NCBI RefSeq assembly: GCF_047948215.1
Contig: NC_134455.1
Span: forward strand, 149,278,575-149,342,574
Origin: Lycorma delicatula
Lineage: Eukaryota; Arthropoda; Insecta; Hemiptera; Fulgoridae
Length of the DNA: 64,000 bases
Direction of reading: 5' to 3'
The position numbers and the translations under genes were made by a program. Numbering within the stretch: position 1 is the stretch's first letter; each line of letters opens with the position of its first letter. Shown in pieces: positions 46,163 through 56,668 of the stretch. The notes below the pieces were generated by a model that did no database searches, was not told the DNA's origin, and saw nothing but the letters and a program-made list of their open reading frames with translations.

Positions 46163-48500
46163 ATCATCGCTGCCTTTCTGGCAGCTTCGTCTGCGATTTC
46201 ATTACCTGTAATACCAGCATGCCCCGGAGACCATACAAATACGCATCGCTGTCCTCGTTGTTTTAGAACGTATAAAATGGACAGGATGTTTGCAATTAGG
46301 ACATCCTTAATGTTCTTGTTCCGAATAGCGACAAGTGCACTTAAAGAATCGGAACATATTAGCACTCTCTCTTCGCAATAGTGTTCAGTGTAGCGAAGAG
46401 CTTGCTGAATTGCAGTGAGTTCTGCCGTGTAGACACTGGCCACATCTGGCAGTTTCCAAAAGTGGGCTTCTCCATTTACATATATTGAGCATCCAACACC
46501 ATGTTCGGTTTTAGAACCGTCAGTATAAATTCTAATATGTTCTTCGTAACTACTGACGGTTGCCAAAAATTCCCGTTGGATGATCACTGCTGGTTTCTTT
46601 TTTATTTCTCCTTGAGAGAGATCGAAACTTGTATTTACCGCTGGCAAGAGCCATGGCGGTATTTCTCTAGTAGAAATTGCCAACGTATCTGGAATGGCAA
46701 TTTCGTATTTACTTCTTAATTCGTGGTACGTAATTCCGGCTGGTCTGGAATAGGTAGCACGACGTTCGTATAATGCAGCCATAGGATGGTTGTTGAAAAG
46801 TTTATTATTTATATGGGCAGGATAAGCCCATATATTTGCTGCGTATCTTAGTAAAAGGATCTCTCTTCTAAAATGTAGTGGCATTATTCCGGCTTCAGCC
46901 ATCAGACTAGCCGCCGGACTTGTACGGAAAGCGCCTGTTGCATATCTTATTCCGCTATTATGAACTACGTCTGACTTTTTTAAATGCGACTTTCTAGCGG
47001 ATGAATATACGATACATCCGTAGTCTAGTTTAGATTGAACCAATGCTTTATACAATCTCAATAATGTCTCTTTGTCTGAACCCCAATTTAAGTTCGATAA
47101 ACATTTTATAATGTTTAGGGCTCTTTTGCATATATCACTCAAGTCCTGTATATGTAATTCCCATGTAAGGGATTTATCTAATACTAGTCCTAAATATCTT
47201 ACATTGTCTTTATATTGTATTGGATTATCATCAATTGTCAACGCAGGACTTTGATGAGGAATTCTCTTCCTACAAAAGTGTACACAGCACGTTATTTCTG
47301 GTGAGAATTGGAATCCGTTATTCCTTGCAACTTCATTTAGAGCATTGTTCGCTCGTTGCAATTTGTACCTCACCATAGCAGTCTTGTTGCTGGCATACAC
47401 AATTGCCAGATCATCAACATAGACGCTTTTGCTGATTTCTACTGGAATGGCTAATATCAATTTATTAATGTCAATGGTAAACAAGGTACCGCTCAACGGC
47501 GAACCCTGCGGTATGCCATTTTCCAAGATTCTTTCACATGAATATTCATTGTTGACGCGTACTTGGAAGGTACGGTCATTCATATAGTTGCTGAGCAGTA
47601 TAAGCAGATTGCCACGAATGCCCCATTCATATATCCGCCAGGTCATATTGAAAGCCTTCTGAAGATCAAAGAAGACTCCGACACAATGTTTCCTTGTAAT
47701 GAAGCTGTTATATATAACGTCCTCTAAGCTGATCATTTGATCAGTGGTAGAATGGTATTGCCGAAAACCTGCTTGATACGGTGATATCTGGTTTTCTTTT
47801 TCCAAAACCCAGACGAGTCGATTATTAATCATTTTTTCAAATATTTTTCCCATAGCACAGTTAAAGAAATAGGACGGTAGCTATTGGGATCTGTTAAATT
47901 TTTTTTTTTTTGATACTGGAACAACATGAGCTTTTTTTCACTGCTGCGGGTACGTTCCATCCCGCCATATTTGATTATAAAGTTCTAATAATCTGCGTTT
48001 TGCAGTGGTATTCAGCTGCCTGATCATATTATAATGGATTTCATCCGGACCAGCAGCTGTGTTACCTGCTTTTTCCAACGCGTTCACGAATTCTTCCATT
48101 TTAAATGGTACATTATATGAGTAATTATACTAGGTTCTAAAATTTAGTAGATCTTCCAGTTCTTCTTTTTTGGTTCGAAAACCTTCCTCGTAGTTGGCCG
48201 TTTTGCTGGCCTTCTCGAAGTGATTGGACAATAGCTCTGCTATTTCGTTTGGAGTATCCTTAATTCCATCTTCATCTTGAAGGCTAGTTGTGGGAGCAAA
48301 CCTTTTACGCCCACAAATCGCCTTCACTTTCCTCCAAACATCTGATGCAGTAGTGGTTCTGTCGATGGATGACACGTATTGCTGCCACGATCGTTTTTTC
48401 GAGTCAATCATAAGACGTTTTGCATACGCCCTGTATTTTTTTTAAAGGCAACAAGATTTTCTATGCTTAAAGTTCTATGACCATACTTAAAGTTTACGTA
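46144..48500 (-). pseudogene. I-like LINE ORF2: linker, reverse transcriptase and RNase H, with lesions
   Basis: From the 5' side: VNFKYGHRTLSIENLVAFKK, then AKRLMIDSKKRSWQQYVSSI (linker); AAGPDEIHYNMIRQL (RT); AGFRQYHSTTDQMISLEDVI; FFDLQKAFN; NGIPQGSPLSGTLF; the catalytic VYVDDLAIVYAS; VRYLGLVLDKSLTWE; and the tail VHNSGIRYATGAFRTSP. RNase H follows with IYTDGSKTEHGVG, YTAELTAIQQAL, ICSDSLSALVAI and VWSPGHAGITGNEIADEAAR. Lesions are a shift in an A run near 48440, a TAG at about 48130, a TGA near 47940 where Trp is expected, shifts near 47905 and 47870, a small in-frame loss after the KAF motif, and a shift near 46150. The longest clean frame is 569 codons (46144-47853). Inactive. Confidence 0.9.
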
Positions 48501-49015
48501 TGAGAATTGCTAAATTCATTCGAAATACAAAATAAAAACTTACCGAAAATTTTATAAATATCATTAATCATCGACTAAATTTAATTCCAGTAAATTCTTC
48601 GAAAAGTAACAAGAAATAAATGAGAAGAAGATGAAAGGATAAATAAACTAACAAAAAATAGATATAAAAAAAAAAAACAAGTAAAAAGTTTTACTTTTGC
48701 TTCTTCCTCCTCTTCGGCAGGTTCTCTGCTAAAGAGGATGGTGACTGACCAAATGAATTAACGTTACGACACCGCTTTCAAAAATACTTTGGGGAATTTA
48801 TTATCCACTTCTAATGTCAAAATATTTTCCTTACCTATCATCAATCATAGAAATTAGCAATTGGAATATTTTATCAGAAAAATAAGAAATTAGAGTAGGC
48901 CTATTTACGGTGAATTGAAATAAATTATAAAAAATATTTCCACCAGTTTTCGTCTTTTTCTACTTAATAAAATAATAGTATTTATAATTTGGTAGGGTGT
49001 AATAAGGAGCAATCC
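48501..49015. other. AT-rich stretch, nothing recognised
   Basis: No supportable feature. Confidence 0.5.
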
Positions 49016-49029
49016 ATTTTTTTCAAGGG

Positions 49030-49350
49030 GGGAGGAAGCTTCATTGTTTAATGACCTCTTTCAACAATCATCCGTACAGTATTTATATAAATCTCAAAAC
49101 TCTCCCCGAAACCACCTTCTTGTCCTTTCATTTAATGGCCAATTTCACTTCCAGTAAGGCACACCCTCTTTAAAAGTCTTTCTGTCCTAAAGACCTCCCC
49201 ATCCCTCCTGACAAACCCAACCCTACTCGGTTTTTCTTTTATTCCCTTTAATATCCATTCCGTCAACTCATAAAAGAATTTTCATTTCCACATTTCCTCT
49301 ACGTCTGTCTCGCTTTCTCTTCATGACTTCCCCTTTTTTTTCTTTTGTCG
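49030..49350 (+). other. Long pyrimidine-rich (strand-asymmetric) tract
   Basis: Across roughly 300 bp the plus strand is strongly C+T rich with few G (for example CCTCCCCATCCCTCCTGAC near 49195). There is no repeat periodicity and no open frame of note. It could be an old degenerate microsatellite, or intron-like sequence of a plus-strand transcript. Confidence 0.4.
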
Positions 49351-49929
49351 TCTGTCGGCTACATATTCATTTATATATGAGATATCTGTCTCGTCATTTT
49401 TCTGTAAATGCTTCTTTGAAGGAAAATTCCTGAAACAGTTTCAAAAAAGTTTTTCATTAAATATATATATTTTTTCATATTAATTTTCTAAATTTAACTT
49501 AAAAATTTAAATATTTTAATATTAATAATTTTTTTAACTGACAGGTAGATCGTACAACTAAGATGAAATGCAACGGAAATATTATAGTATGATGTCGGTT
49601 TAAAGAAAAAATGTGTTCAAAAGGTTTAAAATTTTAAAAATGAAAACGATAAGTGTTAAACTAATAGGTACAACATAATTTAAAGGATGAAATAAAACAA
49701 GTTCCAACATTCGTATTTAAATCAAAAATTAGTAATACATACCTTAAGAATCAATCTAAGCTGAACTGAACTGAATATTTTGATTTGTGTCGAGTTCTTC
49801 AAAACAAAAAGAAGCAATCCTGACTATCATTTATTTGCAACATTATAATTATCGTCAATAACTTTGTTAAGCTTTATTATTAAAACTAATCACAAGAAAT
49901 ACACTCCATTTCTTAAGTAAAGTTTATAA
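49351..49929. other. AT-rich stretch, nothing recognised
   Basis: No supportable feature. Confidence 0.5.
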
Positions 49930-50642
49930 CACAGAGTGTTCAACTTAAAAGAGGCCGCATGACTTAATTTAATCTATAAATATTAGTTTACTGGCCAACA
50001 GTTACATAATAATTAACAGAAGGTGTTGAAAGTGATGTCAATCCACTTTTATGCACTTGCCAACACGTTTGTCCATGTTCCTGGCTACTCTTGTTAGCTG
50101 TACCCAGTCTATTTCCTGAACGGCAACGATAATGTTTGTTTTCAATTCCTGCTGGATTTGTAAGATTGCTCCTATAAGTAATTTCTTTTAAGTAACCCCA
50201 CAGAAAGAAGTCTAGTCTAGTCATAACAGGGGATCTTGGTGGCTACAATCCTTTAGAAATGAATCAGTCACCGAAAAAATCCTGTAGCATAGTAGAGCCA
50301 GCGGTATGAAAAGTGGCACTGTCCTGTTGTCATCAGCAATCTCGCTGGAGATTTCGTCTGTAATTAAGTTTCTATCACGGTTACACATTCCTCAACGATT
50401 TACCGCATTTTAACAAACAACACACGATTACGCAACCATGTTCAAAAGCCCAATGTTCGATTCAGACTGGTAATACTCAAATGTGCAGGCAATAAGCAGT
50501 CCACCCCACTCCAGCTCCAGTCGTACCAACAGCTTTCTCATTATTTTACCTATTTCACACCAATATATGATTTTTAACAAAAATATGCATTTAATATAAA
50601 CTGCTGAGTGATGGGACTTCCTTTTAAGTTGAACATTCTGTA
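49930..50642 (-). mobile_element. Decayed mariner/Tc1-type DNA transposon with terminal inverted repeats
   Basis: The left end ACAGAGTGTTCAACTTAAAAG (49931-49951) and the reverse complement of the right end ACAGAATGTTCAACTTAAAAG (50641 leftwards) match at 20 of 21 positions. The 710-bp body carries only the C-terminal third of a transposase on the minus strand, so about half of a usual element is missing. TA flanks are present on the right but not cleanly on the left, so the target duplication is unresolved. Confidence 0.8.
49988..50300 (-). pseudogene. Transposase C-terminal fragment, mariner/Tc1-type
   Basis: The minus strand reads DFFGD, then PPRSPVMTRLDFFLWGYLKE, the signature around the third catalytic residue of mariner-type transposases. 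In working members this reads SPDL.PLDFFLWG with D as the last of the catalytic triad. Here that Asp is Val, and an in-frame stop lies shortly before PPRSP. Only 78 codons are open (49988-50224). The copy cannot encode an active enzyme. Confidence 0.75.
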
Positions 50643-51854
50643 TTTAGAAATGTCTTTAAGTCAACTGATTTATTTGTAAATGAGTTTATTTTTACTTTTT
50701 TCTAAGGTTAAATAAGCTATGTTACTTTTACTTTCCCGGCATTAGTGATATATGCTGCTATAGCTATAACAGGAAAGTATAAAGATCGGTAAAAAAAAAT
50801 CTAAAACAATTGGTCTTTTTTTTTAATTTTGTGCCGTAATGTAGCATTTAAAAAAAATAAAAAAGTAAAATAAATTTAAATCGATTGTAAATAATCTGTA
50901 CAAAAGCTATTCTAATGTTTTTAATTAACAAAAATCTATTTTCAAACGAACGTTTGTGCATAAGTATATATATTGGCTTGTATTTAGTCGTAACTCTGGA
51001 CCACGTCGGCCGATTTTCTTCAAATTGGTAGACAGGTACTATCTTCAGAAGGAAAGATGTATAACATCTTTGAAAAAATTTGAAAATAGGGAGGGATATT
51101 TTGACAGAAATTGAATTTCAAATCTTTGCTGCGTCACTTTAACAGAACATTTTTCTTATAAAAGTTGAAGATTACACATTAGAAAAAACCTTTATTTAAA
51201 TTTCACTCTTCCCCAGAAAATGACATTTTTTAGCCATATCTTGCCTCAGAAAAAGAGTTAATGGAGATTCTTTGCATCTACATTATCTGTATTAATAGGC
51301 TTTCAAATCACTATCAATATATTTTGCACATCTCACAATGGTCTTTTAAGTAAAAAAAAATTATTTATTTTAAATTTAAATCCATTTCGCAAGTTACCCA
51401 TTGTATTTAAAATAAAAAAAATCTTAATTTTTTTTCTTAGCTACTCTTGGATTTCATGAAAAAAAAGCCAAAAATTTTCACTCCTTTACAATTACAACTT
51501 TATTTATTTATGGCTGTATCTTAGTATTTTTAAAACAATTTTATTTTTTAAATTTATTATCACACTTAGCGGGGATTACTTTTTTAAAACTCATTACTCT
51601 TGTCTAACTCTTGTCTAACTCTTGTCTATAGAAGCCTCAAAATTAAAAACAAACGATTTTTTCACAATTTCAAACTTTTATTGCCCAAACGTATTTTGTT
51701 TTACAGTAAAATCACTAAAATAACTTAATACCCTTCCCCTGATTGGGGAGGTTCCAATTTTTTAAAATATATTTTTAAAAGTCGAAAACATATTTATCGA
51801 AATTGTGACCTTAATACACTACGTAATATTAACAATTTTTTTTTTCTGTTGAAT

Positions 51855-51917
51855 ATTTTTGCTTCAACAATTAAAATTAAATGATTTAAATATAATCAAA
51901 ATGGATTTAAAAGTACA
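51855..51917 (+). repeat. 63-bp direct repeat, left copy
   Basis: Contains AACAATTAAAATTAAATGAT then TTAAATATAATCAAAAT. It recurs at 52547-52610 with about five differences. Confidence 0.75.
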
Positions 51918-52546
51918 TTTAATTCATTAAAAAAATTCATAGCATTGTACTTGAGAGTATCCGATGTCACAAAAATCTGTAAAAAAAGGGCTTTTTGACT
52001 TTTATTTATTTTTCAAAAAATAAATACATGAAATCTTCTTTTTTTAATGCTTTTATTTACATTAAATGCACAATTTGACCGGCGTAGCCAGGAATGTTAT
52101 GCAATTCATTGCGGTCTCTTTTTGTAAAATAAATCAAAATTTTCTGTAATAAAAAATTTTTCAAATCATTATAATTAATGATTTGGAAAATTACTTACTT
52201 CTCACATCTTTGTAGACGCGAGGAGAATTTAATAAAAACAAATGTTAAGCCATTTCTACGAATACTTAGAAATAAAAAAACGATGCTAACATGAAAAAAA
52301 TAGGAAATTTGTAAAACAGAACTGTAAACGTGTTTTATTTTAATAAGAATAAAACGTTTTTCTACTGTTACATCATCCTTTAGAGTATCTTATCTGTTAG
52401 GATAATATAGCAAAGTTGAGTATTCTAAATTATGAGATAATAAAATTTCAAAAGATGTGTTTGTTGTTCTTTATATCTTATTTTTTTTTATAAACCATAG
52501 ATATTGTAGTAAAGACTTGGATATAATTTTATTGTAATACAATAAC

Positions 52547-52610
52547 ATTTTGCTTTAACAATTAAAATTAAAAGATTTAAATATAATCAAAATCGATTTA
52601 AAAGTACAAA
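52547..52610 (+). repeat. 63-bp direct repeat, right copy
   Basis: Second copy, 692 bp downstream in the same orientation. Both are followed by AAGTACA and then diverge, suggesting either a local duplication or two copies of a small dispersed repeat. Confidence 0.75.
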
Positions 52611-53154
52611 AGCAGTTTCTTCCCATTTCTTGAAGTATTTGTGTAAGAAAATAGCTTCAAATGTAAAAGGAAGCGGATAAAAATCAAATATACGTAATTC
52701 AGTAAGTTAAGCATTAAACATAATTAATTTTAAGATATACGTTAATCGTAGTTAGTACTAATTGCGAGTAGAAAAATTGATGTTGTATAAATAGATAATA
52801 GCTAAGTCAACAGTAATTCTCAAGCGGTCGGAGTTAAGTGAACAAAACAAATTTGATTTTCTATTTGTACACTAGTAAATTCCTTAGCTTTTTTTTGTTT
52901 TCTCTTTACAAAGTCGTAAATATTTTATATCTGATGGCATTCCAATCAATTTTTGATTCATTATTTTCCAATCGACTACGTAAAATCTAGTAACGTGAAA
53001 TGTTTGTTCTTAAACAAAAAGTTTAATTTCTGTTTTGTTTAAAATTGTTATTATTTATAGTAATGTAAGAAGAATTTACCCGCGCATTTTATTATACGTA
53101 TTTTGATTTAACAGAATCCTAATTTAACTGATCAAAGTCTTCTAGAAACATGTT

Positions 53155-53595
53155 TGTTATCAATATTGAGGTTTTCGATTCGATTGCGACTTAAGGTCGA
53201 TCATCAAGCAGCAGCTGTTACCTCCTATTGGGAAACGTCACCCTGCTCAGATAAATTGTTTCTAACACATTCCCTATCTTACTTTCTTTTTCTTTCTATA
53301 AAGCTCTTTCTCTCTTTATTTCGTTTTGTGACCGGATCTATTACGTGGGACGGTTCTGAGACAAAACAAAGTCGCTTTCCTACCCGTCTAATGTCTACCT
53401 ACCGACCGCTTGCCGCCGCGATCGACGCCGAATCATTTGTTTCGGTCGCAGTCATCGAGTCACTCTGCTTGAGGTCGCCGACAACCACCCTTCTAAAAGA
53501 ACACAACAACCACCTGGTGATCTGGTCTTCCGACATCGTAAAATTACTACTAGTCCCATCAATTATTTGTCTGCCCCTCTATAAGGGTCTCAACG
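53155..53595. other. CpG-raised island with the longest unassigned open frame
   Basis: GC- and CpG-rich within AT-rich DNA (CGCTTGCCGCCGCGATCGACG near 53410). The plus strand is open for 181 codons (53154-53699), but composition is uneven and I recognise no motif. On the minus strand an ATG near 53454 begins MTATETNDSASIAAASGR, followed by CGGTAGGTAG, which could be a splice donor (G|GTAGGT). A first coding exon read leftward is therefore possible. No homologue comes to mind, so I do not call a gene. Confidence 0.25.
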
Positions 53596-53699
53596 TTAAA
53601 TTACAAGAATATGAATGTTTAAATCATAATACATTTTACATTCATAAAAATTTAATTAAAAAAACAAAATTAACTCTTCTAATTAAACTTATCACATAA

Positions 53700-56170
53700 A
53701 CTCCTACTGATTTGACAAGTCGAATAGATCTCTCAATTGTTGTATAAGCAATTTGGAATCTTAAATTGGGTAGGAAAAATGAACGATCAAATATTAAGAT
53801 TTAATGAATGACAGACAATTCTAATAGTATGATATATTCTTAACGAATGATTTCTGAATTGTGCTATCGATTGCTGAAGTATTGCCTATTTGAAATGTAA
53901 TCTGCAATTTTGGTAGTTAAAGAAATTTATTAAACAAATCTTCAATAACTAATAGCTACTCAACCGACTAATGCACTGAAAGTGATAACACTTGGTAAAT
54001 TCACTGCAAGTGAAAACATTTTGTGAATTCACTGCAAGTTAAAACAAACAAAATAAGTAGTATAAAAAAAAATTACTCAATTGTGGTTGAAAATATTATG
54101 ATTGATAAGAGAATTTATTCGCGTTTATCGGATTTGTTACGTTTACTTAAAAATCATTTTAATTTGTGTATTATCATTAAGTAAAATATTTGTGTGCCAT
54201 CTGCAAACGAAATAAAATGATCGATTATAATTTAATGATTATAGTTTTATTGTAAATTATTTAATGTATTTTCATAAATTGTTTCATAATTTAAACCTAT
54301 CGAAGAAAAGCGAAATGATTTCAGTTTGTGAATAAACATTGGTGACAAAAGCGACCAAGCGAAGGCAAAATCAAATAAACACGATCACTTGGACTTTTTA
54401 TTATTTGTTAACGTATTTTAATTTCTGGCACAATTATATTGATCGTTTATTAATGCAAAAAAATGAGGTATAAAATATTTTTAAAGGTAAAATAAGTGTA
54501 GTTGGGAATTGAGATCCTAACTTCCGGACGAAAGTCCAGAAAATTTCACGGTAAAAATTTCACCATTATTCGTTTTTAATTAAAAATATTTACTTTTAAA
54601 TCTAAGATATTTATTTAAATGTTTATTTTTGCAAACTTACTGATTAGGAGTTAGAGAAATACCGGTGAGCAGTAAATTCGCCTTTAAAATTAAAAATAAT
54701 TTACTAGAAAGTACTTATCGTGTTACCACATGAAAAGTCAGGCATGCAAATACTTATTCTACAATGGAAATCTCGTTTTTATATTCCCCAAAAAATCTTA
54801 TATAATATTTATTATAATTTTCATTTTTTTGAGTTTTTTTTTTACAAAAAACATAAAGATCTCTATAAATATGGATTTTAGCTTACTAAACAAATCCATT
54901 GACTGTTTCAAAACTATTAGTTCTTTAAAACGCTTTAATTTATTTCATATTGAATTTTATTTAGTTAGTTTTATTCAGGCATTTCACATAATTTCTTTCG
55001 TTTATTTCATATTTAGAAGTATTAAAAACTTGTCTTAATAGTAATTTTTTTTTTTACAAACTAAATCAAGGGATTGTGCATGAAAATATTTACGGAAAAT
55101 ATTTACAAACGAGAGTTACAAATAAAAGATGAGATAATTAACTAAATGTTTAATTTAATTTAAATAATTAGTTTTCTTTTTGTAGCCCATACACAAGCAG
55201 AATGGTAAAATCTATGAAAAGTTCGATTATGTATTAATTCAATACTTCAGTTTTCACTAACTAATTTAAGTCATCGCATCTATTGAAGAATTAAATTAGA
55301 TATTTATTTTGAAAAAAAAAGAAGCACTTTCTATGGTTTCTGATGTCTGAATCTATGATAATTATTTTGACGTAATTAAAATATCGACTAATTTACTATA
55401 AGTATAACAATTTTTCTACAGTAAAATTCAAATTATTTTATCCTTTTCAAAATCGATACTCACTCAAATAATGTTAACACCAACATGTAATCTTTTTATT
55501 TTTTCAGTACCAGCTTTGAATTATATTTAAAAATTTATTTTCAGTGTTTCAATCCTAGTTTATTTTATTGAAAATTCTCAAAATTTCAAGTTTATATAAT
55601 AATTACAATTTACATAAATCTTCTCGTTTATTAATGTTTCAAATTATCTTTAATTATTCTAAGATTTTCTTTTGTAACAATGTCCTGATTTTTAACACAA
55701 TTATATTTTTTTCTAAATTTATAATTACGAGAGCAAAATTATAAATTTTACTTGAATTAAATAATTATTATCTATTTGTAAATGCATTTAAACTAGGTTA
55801 CTGTGAAAAGTTATATACATACAGTATATATCTGTACGTCAGATTTTGATTACGTTACTAATAAATATTTAAAATTAAGTGAACCGGACAGGTAATCTTG
55901 TTTTCGGTTCTTTTACTGCGCTACTCTTCTTGATGAGTTTAAAATAAATTATGATGTAAGCTTGGAGATAATAACGTTTATCGTTCGTTATTTTGAGATT
56001 TTCTTATCACCAAGTACCCGTATCACTAGGACAATTGAGTTAAACTGATATCTGTTTCTGGAAGATTACTGGGACGTTTTGAAGTTTCGAACATAAGTTT
56101 TACATATATTGGAAGGTAATAGATTGTAACTCATTGTCTTCCTTCAATAGTTGAGTAAAAACTCTTCACT
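53700..56170. other. AT-rich stretch, no gene recognised
   Basis: A 102-codon hydrophobic, Phe/Ile-rich frame (54730-55038) is typical of translated AT-rich DNA and is not called. Confidence 0.5.
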
Positions 56171-56668
56171 TTTCCCTTACTTACGGGCTTGAATTGTGGG
56201 ATACAGCGTGTAACTCCAGGATTGACATACTTGAACGCTACCGGACGAAAAAGTTGCGAAAAATTCTAAACCTACCCTTGTACATAAGCAGTAGCCTCAT
56301 ATATAATGATCTTAAGTCGCAAAACGTTAGGCAGGAAATCTTCCTGGTCAGCCTACGGAATCAAAATCGTTTGGATCGGCACCCGAATTACTTGGCGAAC
56401 ATCTATTTATTGGATAACACGATAAATGATTTTCATCATCGCTAAGGAACAATATTCTTGGTTTGCCTTATCGTTTCAATTAGGTGACTTTTATGATCTG
56501 GCCGTACGGAGTGCTCTTTTTTCTCATTATTAAGTCACAAGCCGCTAGGTCTGTGACTACTTAATGTTAGATCAAATATAGATCTTATTTACTTATTGTT
56601 CAATTATGTTGCTGAACAGATTGTAAATTTGCTGTGTCGTTATGATAAAAAGAAAAAGCGTTTCCCTT
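56171..56668 (+). mobile_element. Short 5'-truncated Jockey-like LINE with 8-bp target duplication
   Basis: TTTCCCTT occurs at 56171-56178 and 56661-56668 and brackets a 482-bp insert that ends in an A-rich tail (ATAAAAAGAAAAAGCG). It includes the last part of ORF2 (about 90 codons) and about 210 bp of 3' UTR. It is a second, shorter insertion of the kind seen at 31.3 kb, but the 3' UTRs do not match, so the parents differ. Confidence 0.7.
56179..56445 (+). pseudogene. Jockey-like reverse transcriptase C-terminal remnant
   Basis: The frame, open from about 56182, reads LTYGLELWDTACNSRIDILE, then RYRTKKLRKILNLPLYISS and NRLDRHPNYLANIYLLDNT. The same order of motifs (TYG.ELWG, IQR.Q.K, LLDN) ends the Jockey-like fragment at 31.3 kb and is the hallmark of this LINE group. 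All enzymatic motifs lie upstream and are absent. The frame ends at a normal stop (TAA, 56443-56445). Confidence 0.8.

Larger units (their letters stand above)
45384..48500 (-). mobile_element. I-clade-like LINE, 5'-truncated and decayed
   Basis: Minus-strand order is: end of the ORF2 linker, reverse transcriptase, RNase H, cysteine-rich C-terminus, 3' UTR, and an A/T-rich tail (T run at 45384-45409). The 3' end reads GGGCTAATGACCTTAGCAG then TCGATGCCCGTAAAAA, an ending I associate with I-type LINEs. In the UTR the motif GTGTAAAGGGCCC occurs twice (near 45505 and 45597). The recognisable 5' end is at about 48490-48500, so ORF1 and the endonuclease are missing. RT plus RNase H with this C-terminus favours the I clade over Jockey. 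I could not find a convincing target duplication. Confidence 0.85.
50643..53150. other. AT-rich stretch with an internal direct repeat
   Basis: A moderately complex patch at about 50970-51330 (GTAACTCTGGACCACGTCGG...) looks like a dispersed insect repeat of unknown class. Segments 51855-51917 and 52547-52610 are listed separately. No gene recognised. Confidence 0.4.

Noticed and set aside
46121..46719. Plus-strand ORFs over the LINE
   Set aside because: Shadow frames of the minus-strand RNase H and C-terminal domain.
54730..55038. 102-codon hydrophobic ORF as a membrane protein
   Set aside because: Phe/Ile/Lys/Asn composition expected from AT-rich noncoding DNA, with no family motif.
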